From DATDIC01 sp963777625 (GTDB lineage Bacteria > Pseudomonadota > Alphaproteobacteria > Acetobacterales > Acetobacteraceae), in assembly GCA_963777625.1 (NCBI GenBank), contig CAVZRO010000024.1, positions 62,001 through 126,000 on the forward strand: a DNA stretch of 64,000 nt. The letters run 5' to 3'. This document shows positions 8,835 to 16,588 of the stretch, one piece after another. The notes beneath the pieces were generated by a model. The model was not told where the DNA came from, searched no databases, and saw nothing but the letters and a program-made list of their open reading frames with translations. Both the position numbers and the translations under genes were made by a program. Within the stretch, counting starts at the first letter, position 1. Each line of letters starts with the position of its first letter.

Positions 8835-9608
8835 ATGGAAACAGCTCTGATCACCGGTGCGTCGTCGGGCATCGGCGCGACCTATGCGGACCGGCTGGCC
8901 CGGCGCGGCCACGACCTTGTGCTGGTGGCGCGCGACAGGCAGCGGCTGGAGGCGCTGGCCACCCGGTTGCGTGCGCAGACCGGGGTGGCGGTGGACGTGC
9001 TGCCGGCTGATCTGACCGATGCGGCGGAGCTGGCGCGCGTGGAGGCACGGCTGCGGCAGGACGAGCGGATCGGCGTGCTGGTGAACAATGCAGGGGCGGC
9101 GGGGGCAGGGGGGTTCACGGAGCCTGATCTCGATGCGCAGGAGCGGCTGATCCGGCTGAACGTGACCGCGGTGACGCGGCTGGCCGGCGCCGTGGTGCCA
9201 CGCTTCCTTGCGCGCGGGCAGGGCGCGATCATCAACATCACTTCGGTGCTGGCGGTGGCGCCGGAGGTGTTTCCTGGCATCTATCCGGCCACCAAGGCGT
9301 TCGTGCTGGTGTTCTCGCAGTCGTTGCAGACCGAACTGGGGCCGCGCGGCATTTACGTGCAGGCGGTGCTGCCGAGCGCGACGCGGACCGAGATCTGGGA
9401 GCGCTCGGGCCGCGATGCGAACGCGATACCGGGCATGATGGAGGTGGGCGAACTGGTCGATGCCGCACTGGTCGGGTTCGATCGCCGCGAGCCGGTTACC
9501 ATTCCGTCACTGCCGGATGTGGGGCAGTGGGAGGCGTTTGCCGCCGCGCGGAAGGCGATGCTGCCGAACTTCCGCCAGCAGCACGCGGCGGCGCGATATC
9601 AGGCGTAG
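8835..9608 (+). CDS. Short-chain dehydrogenase/reductase (SDR)
   Basis: This 257-residue NAD(P)-dependent oxidoreductase has a Rossmann fold. The cofactor motif TGASSGIG is at residues 7-14, NNAG is near residue 86, and the catalytic Ser lies in NITSVLAVAP with Tyr-Lys in YPATKAF. ARD after the second strand suggests NADP(H) preference. Length and motifs fit classical SDRs. The TetR regulator is divergent and probably controls it. The substrate is unknown. Confidence 0.85.
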   Translation: METALITGASSGIGATYADRLARRGHDLVLVARDRQRLEALATRLRAQTGVAVDVLPADLTDAAELARVEARLRQDERIGVLVNNAGAAGAGGFTEPDLDAQERLIRLNVTAVTRLAGAVVPRFLARGQGAIINITSVLAVAPEVFPGIYPATKAFVLVFSQSLQTELGPRGIYVQAVLPSATRTEIWERSGRDANAIPGMMEVGELVDAALVGFDRREPVTIPSLPDVGQWEAFAAARKAMLPNFRQQHAAARYQA

Positions 9609-9611
9609 CGG

Positions 9612-9806
9612 GAAAGGCCAGGGGCTCTGCCCCTGGACCCCGGCAAAGGCTGTGCCTTTGCAATCCATCCGTTTGGGTTGGGTGTGGGGGTGGGTGCCTA
9701 CGCGGGCGTTACCAGCAGCGAGGTAGGCACCCACCCCCACACCCAACCCAAGTAGCGGGTTCCAAGGGCATTGCCCTTGGCGGGGTGCAGGGGCGGAGCC
9801 CCGCGT
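9612..9806. repeat. Palindromic intergenic element, family C copy 1
   Basis: A perfect 29-base inverted repeat (9673-9701 and 9723-9751, loop 21 bases) reads 'gggttgggtgtggggg' toward its complement. Smaller hairpins sit on both sides (ggggctctgcccc, caaaggctgtgcctttg, ccaagggcattgcccttgg). The same modules, partly rearranged, recur at 49306-49541. Both copies lie immediately downstream of a stop codon. It could act as a terminator or a REP-like element. Confidence 0.75.
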
Positions 9807-9839
9807 CTTCTTGCTTCACCCGCGGCGGTTGGAGGTTTC

Positions 9840-10773
9840 ATGCGTATTCTGGTGGTGGGCGCCGGTGCGATCGGCGGTTACTTCGGCGGACGGTTGCTGG
9901 AAGCGGGGCGCGACGTGACGTTCCTGGTACGCCCGGAGCGGGCGCGGCGGCTGAAGGAGACGGGGTTGTCGATCCGGTCCCGGCTCGGGGATGTCGATCT
10001 GCCGGCCCCGACGATGACGGCCGACGCACTGCACGCGCCGTTCGACCTGGTGCTGTTGAGTTGCAAGGCATACGACCTGGAGGGCGCGATGGAGTCGTTC
10101 GCGCCGGCGGTGGGCGCGGACACCGCGATCCTGCCGCTGCTGAATGGCATGCGGCATCTCGATCTGCTGGAACAGCAATTCGACCGTGGCGCGGTGCTGG
10201 GCGGGCAATGCCTGATCTCCGTTACGCTGGATGCGGATGGGCGCGTGCTGCATCTGAACGACAGCCACAGCGTTTCGTTTGGCGAGCGCGATGGGGCGGA
10301 TTTCGGAGCGGGTGCGGGCAATCGCGGCGGCTCTGTCGGGCGCGCGGTTCGAGGCGCGGGCAAGCCGCGAGATCGTGCAGGAGATGTGGGAGAAATGGGT
10401 GTTCATCGCGACCGGCGCGGGGATTACCTGCCTGATGCGGGCGGCGGTCGGCGATATCGTCGCGGCGGGGGCGGGGGACCTGGCGACCGGGCTGCTGGAT
10501 GAGTGCGCGGCGGTGGCGGCGCGTGCCGGCTATCCGCCGCGCGAGGCGGCGTTGCAGCGCAGCCGGACTGTGTTTACCGCCGCCGGCTCGGGGTTGACCG
10601 CGTCGATGCTGCGGGACGTCGAGCGTGGCGCGCGGACGGAGGCGGATCACGTGCTGGGCGACCTGCTGCGGCGCGGTGGAGAACTGGCGGGTCCACGATC
10701 GCTGCTGCGCATTGCGTACGCGCAGCTTTGTGCCTACGAATCTCGGCGGGCGCGGGAGAGCCGGGCGTCCTGA
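9840..10773 (+). pseudogene. panE: 2-dehydropantoate 2-reductase (PanE), one frameshift
   Basis: An ATG with a GGAGG site eight bases upstream starts MRILVVGAGAIGGYFGGRLL, the NADP-binding GxGxxG of PanE/ApbA. The first frame continues through VLLSCKAYDLE, LLNGMRHLD and SVSFGERDG. At a GGGG run near 10290 the frame changes. The rest (RISERVRAIAAALSGA, EMWEKWVFIATGAG, TEADHVLGDLL) is the ketopantoate reductase C-terminal domain. Removing one G restores about 310 residues, the normal length. The enzyme makes pantoate for coenzyme A, although many operon-borne homologues act on other 2-keto acids. Homopolymer context makes an assembly indel plausible. Confidence 0.75.
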
Positions 10774-10788
10774 CCGGTGGTTTCTGTC

Positions 10789-11274
10789 ATGGGTTATCGG
10801 ATTGCCGGAGCGCTTGTCTTACTGGGGCTGACGTTGGGGTCGGGGAGTGCCTGGGCGCAGGTGTGCCGGCCGGGTCAGACCGACGATGCGACGCGGCCGG
10901 TACCGCGCTCGCTGGCGCCGGCGGTGATCGCCACGTTCGGCGTGCACATGAACGCCGATGAGGTGATGCGGAACGGCGTGATCCGCTGCGAGCAGGGGCG
11001 GGTGATGGCGTGCCTGGTGGGCGCCAACCTCAATTGCGGCAGGGCGGAGGTGAGCCGGGTTAATCAAGGCGCGATGGCGTGGTGCCGCGAGCACGGTGAC
11101 GCGGAGTCCGTGCCGGCCTACGTGGCCGGACACGAGACGATATACGCGTGGCGGTGCCACGGCGGGCACGCGGTGGTCGCCGGCCATCCGCTGCACGCTG
11201 ATACGTATGGTTTCGTGGCGGAGAACTGGCGGCCGGTCGGCGGGTTGATCAGGCCTCGGTTACGCGGCGCATGA
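10789..11274 (+). CDS. Small secreted cysteine-containing protein of unknown function
   Basis: This protein of about 161 residues has a signal peptide (MGYRIAGALVLLGLTLGSGSAWA, cleavage before Q). The mature part has six cysteines (CRPG, RCEQG, ACLVG, NCGRA, WCREH, RCHGG), consistent with periplasmic disulfides. No catalytic family was recognised. A GTG four codons earlier is possible; the ATG was chosen because the signal peptide then starts normally. Its 3' end overlaps the convergent NIPSNAP gene by 26 bases. Confidence 0.65.
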   Translation: MGYRIAGALVLLGLTLGSGSAWAQVCRPGQTDDATRPVPRSLAPAVIATFGVHMNADEVMRNGVIRCEQGRVMACLVGANLNCGRAEVSRVNQGAMAWCREHGDAESVPAYVAGHETIYAWRCHGGHAVVAGHPLHADTYGFVAENWRPVGGLIRPRLRGA

Positions 11275-11563
11275 AGGCACGGTCCTCGACCAGGATGGCG
11301 CCGCTTTCTTCCACGCGGCGCGCGGCCTCGACGCCGCCCGGGTCGGCCGCCAGCCTGGCGCGATAGGTTTCATAGGCGCCGAGGTCGGGGAAATCGATCA
11401 GGCCGAGCGCCTGGTTGGTCGGGCCGGCCAGTTTCGTCGGCAGATGATAGGTGACAGCGGTGCCGCCGCAGCGCTCGATCGGGGCGCGGAGCGCACGCGC
11501 ATAGGTTTCGAACGCGGCGAGCTTGCTGGGGTCGATCGTGTAGCGGATGCAGAGAGTGATCAT
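11249..11563 (-). CDS. NIPSNAP-family protein, single domain
   Basis: This 104-residue single-domain dimeric alpha/beta-barrel protein reads MITLCIRYTIDPSKLAAFETYARAL, followed by LGLIDFPDLGAYETYRARL. It is unlike the two-domain NIPSNAP protein at 1.8 kb. Members of this size often sit beside catabolic genes, but no reaction can be assigned. It is convergent with, and slightly overlaps, the secreted-protein gene. Confidence 0.75.
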   Translation of the reverse strand: MITLCIRYTIDPSKLAAFETYARALRAPIERCGGTAVTYHLPTKLAGPTNQALGLIDFPDLGAYETYRARLAADPGGVEAARRVEESGAILVEDRAFMRRVTEA

Positions 11564-11723
11564 GCCGGTGTCTCCTGAAAGGGTGCGGCGGCGGCATAGC
11601 AGGTTCGGCGCGGGGGGTGTTTCGGCGACGGACGAAGTGTTTGTGGTCCGAGGGGTTCCGTTTGATACTACGCGGCCGGGCGCGCCGTCAGGGTGGGCCT
11701 TGGGCTGGCATGCGGCAGGAATT

Positions 11724-11754
11724 CAACGCAGAGGCGCAGAGATTCACGGAGAGG
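11724..11754. repeat. Remnant arm of GxxExxY-associated repeat
   Basis: The roughly 300-base gap from 11564 to 11860 contains 'acgcagaggcgcagag' followed by 'cacggagagg'. This is the same arm style as at 4494 and around the GxxExxY gene at 56.2 kb. No gene is supported in the gap. Confidence 0.4.
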
Positions 11755-11860
11755 TTCCGCAATCTCCGGGGTGGGTGGGTGATTGGCCGAACGGGCGAAG
11801 TTTTCGCGGGCTTTGCCGGCGGTGACAGTGGCGGTTCCCCGTCGCGCAATTAGGCGCTGG

Positions 11861-13131
11861 TCAGGCGGCTGCGACGCGGTGTCTTCTTAGTCCCCATTGG
11901 CGCGCGATGAGGAAGCCGATCACGGTCAGGTTTGCCAGGTTGAACAGCACACCGGCGCCGAAGGCGGGCGTGTAGTAGCCGAAGCGATCGTACAGCATGC
12001 CGGCGAACCAGCTTCCGAAGGCCATGCCGCTCATGCCGGTGAACAGGAACAGTGGCACGCGCCAGGATGCCTCGGCGGATGGGAACAGGTCGCGGGTGGC
12101 TACCACATAGGCCGGGATGATGCCGGAGAAGCCCAGCCCGAAGGCGGCGGCGATGGCGAACAACGCGGCCTCGTTCTGCGTCGTCATGAAGGCGGCGATT
12201 GCCAGCGCCTGGCAAGCCGAGCCGGCGAAGACCGTGCGCAGGCCGCCGAAGCGGTCGGCGAAGGCGCCCCAAAACTGGCGGCTGACGAAGGCGGCGCCCA
12301 GGAGCACGGACAGCATCGCCGCGCCGTCGCCGGAGGAAATGCCGAGATCGCCGCAGAATGCCACCAGATGCGAGTTTGGCATGGCCATGGGAACGCAGCA
12401 CAGGAAGCTGGCCAGGCACAGCAGTGCCTGCACGGCGTTGGGCGGCAGGCCCAGCACGCGTCGGCGGTGGCGGGTGATGCGGGTTTGCACGGGGCCGCGC
12501 AGCACCGGTTCCGGCGGGGGTGGCAGGAACCAGAAGGCGAGCGGCAGGATCACCACCAGGACCACGCCGGCGTAGGCGAGCATGGTCGCCTGCCAGCCGA
12601 CGGAGGCCATCATCCGCTCGAACAGGAAGGGCCAGATCACGCCGGCAATGTACTGGCCGGAGGAGATCAGCGCGATCGCGGTGCCGCGACGGCGGTCGAA
12701 CCAGCGGCTGACATAGGTGACCAGCGGCGGATAGAGCGCGCCATTGCCGATGAGCCCGATCAGCAGCCCGTGGCCGATGAAGATCGCCAGGATCGATCCG
12801 GTGGCGGACAGCGCGAGGCCGGCGGCCATCATGGTGGCGCCGATCAGGGCGGTGAGCCGCATGCCGATGCGGTCGGCGAGGCGGCCCATGATGATTCCGC
12901 CCAGGCCGGTGCCGACCCAGACGAAGGCTCCGGCGAGGGCGAGCACCGAGCGGTCGGTGCCAAGGTCGGCCTGCATCGTTTTGAGGCCGACTATCACGAT
13001 CAGCGGGGCGCCGTAGGAGATGGAGAGGATGGCCAGGGTGATGCTGGCGGCGAGCCAGGAGGCGCGGCCCTCGATGCTGCGGGGCGCATGGCGGCTGGCC
13101 CGGCATGAAGCGGCCGCAAATCGTCGGGCAT
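11861..13131 (-). CDS. MFS transporter (N-terminus probably frameshifted)
   Basis: This is a twelve-helix major facilitator. The open frame below about 13078 reads SWLAASITLAILSISYGAPLI then GLKTMQADLG. It shows the first-half motif GRLADRIGMR, second-half GAFADRFGGLR, and a C-terminus at RRHRVAAA. The only good ribosome site (GGGAGGAAACAG then ATG at 13131) is in a different frame by one base. It would read MPDDLRPLHAGPAAMRPA before the shift near 13075. A GTG at 12997 would delete helix one. A single indel is the simplest explanation. The family resembles oxalate/formate-type antiporters and monocarboxylate MFS; the substrate is unknown. Confidence 0.7.
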
Positions 13132-13694
13132 CTGTTTCCTCCCACGCGGGCGAGAGCGGAGCGGGGGTGAGTGGGGGTCGGCGCTCTGCCCCGGGCCAGC
13201 GTCTGGCGGCCGATCATGCCCGACCGGCGGGTATGCCGCCAGGGACGGGAGCGTGCTAAATCAGCCGTGGCGGGTTGCGGGCGCTGCGCGACACCCGCTC
13301 GACCGACGGTGTTCTCGTCTGGCAGGTCGCGATAGAGCACGAGGAGGTACACCATAGGATAGCACGGTTCGTCGCGCGTACCCGGGAACGCGACCGTGTC
13401 ACTCGAGAGCTAGTTTAGGGCCGCAATGGGTGGATTTCAGGCGGTCCGTTTATGAGAGGGAGACATGGCACGCGGACACTGGGGTTTGTCCGGGTCTGGC
13501 CGATGACGGTCTCGCGGGTTCGAGTCGAAACGCGGTGGAAACCGGAGGCTCAAAAGAGTGGCACCCGCGGCCGCTTCCATCCAGCATCCCGAGCGAAGTC
13601 ACCGTGCACGGCGCCGGCTGTCATCCCCCGCGGCGCACACTACACAAATTTGGACATCTCGATATCATGTGGCACTGCACCCAGGGAGAGCGCT
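13132..13694. other. Gene-free segment upstream of the defence operon
   Basis: No gene is supported here. Composition drops toward AT near 13640, marking the left edge of the AAA/DUF4435 island. The last 60 bases probably hold its promoter, but no convincing -35/-10 pair was found. Confidence 0.4.
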
Positions 13695-15116
13695 ATGTCT
13701 GAGATATCCGCAGCAGAAGACAAAGGTCGCTATAAAGGGGTGCGCCTAGTCCATTTCGAAGTCGAACGTCTCTTCGACGAGTTCACCTATTCCATACCGA
13801 TGTGCCTAAATCATCGGGTCACAGCTATCACCGCTCCCAACGGTGCAGGAAAGACACTGTGCCTTAGGCTGATTAGCGCTCTGTTTGAACAAAAGTGGAG
13901 CACTTTCTCCAGCCAAAGATTTGCTCATCTCATATACAGATTTACCGACGGAACAGAAGTGAAGGTAGCTCAGGCTCAGCCGGCGGGCGCGGATCGTAGC
14001 GAGAAGCAACGGCCGAAAATCATCTTGACCATTAACGACACCTACGGTCCTGCGGAAGATTGGACGATAAAAGCGATTGATCCTCGGCGTGTGCCAGTAG
14101 CTGTTGATCGCTATCTGCCCTTCTTGACCAGAAGAGGGCCAGAGGTTTGGACGCACGACTTGACCGGCGAAACATATTCTCTGCAAGAGGTTCTTGATGA
14201 TTTCGGAGGTCGGCTGCCTGAGCCATTCAAGGATCAGTGGTACAGAGCGATACCCGACCGCCTCAAGGCGCTAGTCGGTGAGATTGACTGTCATTTGATC
14301 AGAATTCAGCGCCTTCTTATTCTTCGAGATCAAGCAAGAGATCTTGCTTACTACACTCCATCGCCACGACGACCTTCCTCGACGCTCGCGATCTCGCGCA
14401 AGGCGCAAAAGCTTAAGGACATCATCGCTTCGGATTTTGGCAATTACGCTACGCTTTCGCAGTCGCTCGACCGATCTTTCCCTCGGCGCGTAATTAACAA
14501 TGCAAGTAGGGAACCATACGACGATCTTGAAGAGCGGCTTCAGGACCTGGACCGCAGACGCACCGAACTGATGAACGCTGGTATCTTAGACACGGAAACG
14601 GAGGAGCCAGTCGCCCTTCCCGAGGGAGGTGAACTCGATAAGTCAATGGCTCAAATCCTCAGCATTTATGCTGACGATAACGATCGTAAACTATCATCTC
14701 TGTCTAGTCTCTTGAGAAGAATTACGTTGTTTAAGGAGTTGATTGACGAACGATTTACTACAAAAGACGTCAGAACGAACCGGGCGAATGGTATTGAGGT
14801 CACATATCAGAATCGAAAAGTTCCTATTGAGGCACTCTCTTCCGGCGAGCAACATCAGTTGGTGCTCTTTTTCGAGCTCCTGTTCGAGATAAAAGAGAAT
14901 GCACTAATCTTAATTGATGAACCAGAACTTTCTCTTCACGTCGCATGGCAGAAGAAGTTTGTTGGCGATCTAATGAAAATTATCGATCTCAACAAATTCG
15001 ATGTAATACTCGCCACGCATTCGCCCCAATTGATTAGCCGCTGGACCGACCTGGTGGTTGAGCTCGGGAATATTTACGACGATGACGATTTGGATGGCGA
15101 GGTTGGCCGGGCATGA
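13695..15116 (+). CDS. ariA: AAA ATPase, AriA-like component of a PARIS-type defence system
   Basis: This 473-residue SMC/ABC-like AAA ATPase has Walker A at residues 47-54 (APNGAGKT), an ABC signature LSSGEQ at 381-386, Walker B ALILIDEPE at 403-411 and the H-switch THSPQ at 441-445. A helical insertion (about 185-350) lies between the two halves. It overlaps the following DUF4435 gene by four bases. An ATPase-plus-DUF4435 pair is the architecture of PARIS, where AriA oligomers hold the AriB toxin until a phage anti-restriction protein is sensed. The start ATG has a GGGAG site; longer in-frame starts extend into GC-rich non-coding DNA. Codon use is clearly more AT-rich than the neighbours, which suggests transfer. 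Assignment to PARIS rather than another AAA/TOPRIM pair is inference. Confidence 0.75.
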   Translation: MSEISAAEDKGRYKGVRLVHFEVERLFDEFTYSIPMCLNHRVTAITAPNGAGKTLCLRLISALFEQKWSTFSSQRFAHLIYRFTDGTEVKVAQAQPAGADRSEKQRPKIILTINDTYGPAEDWTIKAIDPRRVPVAVDRYLPFLTRRGPEVWTHDLTGETYSLQEVLDDFGGRLPEPFKDQWYRAIPDRLKALVGEIDCHLIRIQRLLILRDQARDLAYYTPSPRRPSSTLAISRKAQKLKDIIASDFGNYATLSQSLDRSFPRRVINNASREPYDDLEERLQDLDRRRTELMNAGILDTETEEPVALPEGGELDKSMAQILSIYADDNDRKLSSLSSLLRRITLFKELIDERFTTKDVRTNRANGIEVTYQNRKVPIEALSSGEQHQLVLFFELLFEIKENALILIDEPELSLHVAWQKKFVGDLMKIIDLNKFDVILATHSPQLISRWTDLVVELGNIYDDDDLDGEVGRA

Positions 15117-15982
15117 TCACCGTCACAAGCTTGATGGATGGCCACGACATTGCACAGCAGATCAGAATGGAACGCCAAGCCCTCAAGAGGGTCTCGTTTT
15201 TGCTTTTGGAAGGCGACACGGACATAAAGAGGTTCGAGCGCTACGTGGATGAGGGTGCGTGCTCTCTCGTCAATTGCTACGGACGAGGGAACGCGATTGA
15301 AGCGACTGAACTGCTCTATGAGGATGGGTTCGCCGGAACACTCGCTGTTGTCGATGCAGATTTCGACCGGATTGCCGGCAGCCTAAAAGAGCACGAAGGC
15401 ATCGCCTACTCCGAAAAGCACGACCTCGATTTGGATTGGTCTAAACCGGCCATCGTTGGTCGATACCTGTCAGAGGTGGGCGACAAATCGAAATATTCAG
15501 CTCACGGTTCGGCATCAGATATAATCGAGAAAATTATGACGGGCCTGAAGCCTATTTCCATTGCGCGCTTCCTCAATCATAGAGGGCAAATAAACCTTAA
15601 GTTGTCTGGTGTAAATGCGGCCAGGTGCTTGAAAGATTTTTGCGTAGATATCGATCAGTATGTCGCGCTTGTCTTCGAGGGGCGCGTTGTTCCCCAAAAG
15701 AAGAGAGATGATTTAAAGTCAAAGATAGTTTCCAATCTGAGCAGAACATATGACCTCTGGCAGCTAACCAACGGTCACGATTTCTATTGTGCCCTCGGGG
15801 CGTGCCTTCAAAATGTATTAGGCTCACGCGCTCCAGCCCAAACTTGGGGAAAAGAAGTTGAAGTGCACCTACGTTTAGCATGCGACGAATCTGAGTTCAA
15901 AGCGATGACGATTTACGCGGCCATTCGTAACTGGACACAGGAGAACGCCCCTTTTCGAATCCTCCGATCGCACCTGGTGTGA
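15113..15982 (+). CDS. ariB: DUF4435 TOPRIM-like nuclease, AriB-like effector
   Basis: This 289-residue protein starts inside the ATPase stop (ATGA), so translation is coupled. It has a DUF4435/TOPRIM core. The conserved acidic residue is E33 in LLLEGDTDIKRF, then the NCYGRGNAIEA strand-loop, then D81, D83 and D85 in VVDADFDRI. In PARIS the TOPRIM glutamate is needed for AriB toxicity, and AriB cleaves host tRNA when released by AriA. All metal-binding acids are present, so it should be active. The C-terminal half (about 100-289) is helical. AT-rich codons match its partner. Confidence 0.75.
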   Translation: MITVTSLMDGHDIAQQIRMERQALKRVSFLLLEGDTDIKRFERYVDEGACSLVNCYGRGNAIEATELLYEDGFAGTLAVVDADFDRIAGSLKEHEGIAYSEKHDLDLDWSKPAIVGRYLSEVGDKSKYSAHGSASDIIEKIMTGLKPISIARFLNHRGQINLKLSGVNAARCLKDFCVDIDQYVALVFEGRVVPQKKRDDLKSKIVSNLSRTYDLWQLTNGHDFYCALGACLQNVLGSRAPAQTWGKEVEVHLRLACDESEFKAMTIYAAIRNWTQENAPFRILRSHLV

Positions 15983-15989
15983 GGGCTCA

Positions 15990-16121
15990 CTAACTCGCTT
16001 TGAATGTCGGATTGTCTTGCGGCGTGGTTCGGAGGTGATCGTAGATGCGAGTCGTGCCGATGTCAGTCCTGGATTTCGCGACGTGATTGCGAATCATTTC
16101 CGGACCCATTTTCAAGACACC
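15990..16121 (-). pseudogene. Tyrosine-recombinase-like C-terminal remnant
   Basis: On the minus strand a frame ends in IGTTRIYDHLRTTPQDNPTF and a TAG stop at 15990-15992. This resembles the end of phage-type integrases, where 'TTxxYDH/R' holds the catalytic tyrosine. About 43 residues are recognisable; nothing upstream looks like the rest of an integrase. It lies eight bases past the DUF4435 gene and fits an island that lost its integrase. Recognition is by eye and tentative. Confidence 0.35.
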
Positions 16122-16260
16122 AAGTAAGCCGCCGGCGTGTCCGGAGTGGACACAAACCGGCCCATGGCGACTGTCGCGGAGTGTCCGCAGTCGGGATCGA
16201 AGACCGAACGTCGAGCCTCTGGCTTGGGTCGGGAGCGGCCCTAGAGGGCAGGCGTCCCAA

Positions 16261-16407
16261 TTAAACTATTTCCGATGGCAGGCCGAAGCGGGTGTGCAGC
16301 CGGGCCAACACCGCTTCGGCATCCAGGCCCGGCCCGCTGTCCATCCCCTCCTGCACCAGGCGGCGCAGTTCGTTCGAGGGGCGTTCGGCGATTTTACGGT
16401 CAAGAGG
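16261..16407 (-). pseudogene. ParD/CopG-like antitoxin C-terminal remnant
   Basis: The minus-strand frame ends with NELRRLVQEGMDSGPGLDAE and LARLHTRFGLPSEIV. This resembles the toxin-binding tail of ParD-type antitoxins ('xxIQEGLDSGPxxD'). Upstream the frame runs into family A-type repeat sequence, so the ribbon-helix-helix part is missing. No toxin gene follows. It is probably a dead fragment. Confidence 0.35.
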
Positions 16408-16429
16408 CTGTTCGGGCCGGGTGTCCGGG

Positions 16430-16575
16430 GCTCTCGTTGGTGGTGTGTAAAGTCGTGGATGGGCGGGACGGGTGCGTTGATGGCCGGGACAAGCCCGGCC
16501 ATGACGTGGAGGATGGGTGGCCGGCTTTCGCTGCTTTCGCCGGGCGTCACGGTGGCCGGGTTCGCCGGCCATGAC
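16430..16575. repeat. 'ggccgggacaagcccggccatgac' tail repeats
   Basis: This stretch consists of repeated 'gatgg(c)cgggac' and 'ccggccatgacg' units, the closing hairpin module of repeat family A without its head. It lies between the ParD-like remnant and the hyuB stop codon. Confidence 0.55.
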
Positions 16576-16588
16576 GGCGTTGCTTTGG

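Noticed and set aside
11850..13355. A 501-codon minus-strand frame overlapping the MFS transporter
   Set aside because: Its translation is Arg/Pro/His-rich and lacks membrane helices, whereas the overlapping frame is a clear twelve-helix MFS protein.
13510..13545. 'cgggttcgagtc' resembling a tRNA T-loop near the left edge of the defence island
   Set aside because: The flanking bases do not pair into a T-stem, and no acceptor or anticodon arm is present.
16170..16270. tRNA-like D-arm and T-loop text on the minus strand near the integrase-like tail
   Set aside because: Stems do not pair properly and spacing is wrong. It might be an old attachment-site relic, but this cannot be supported.
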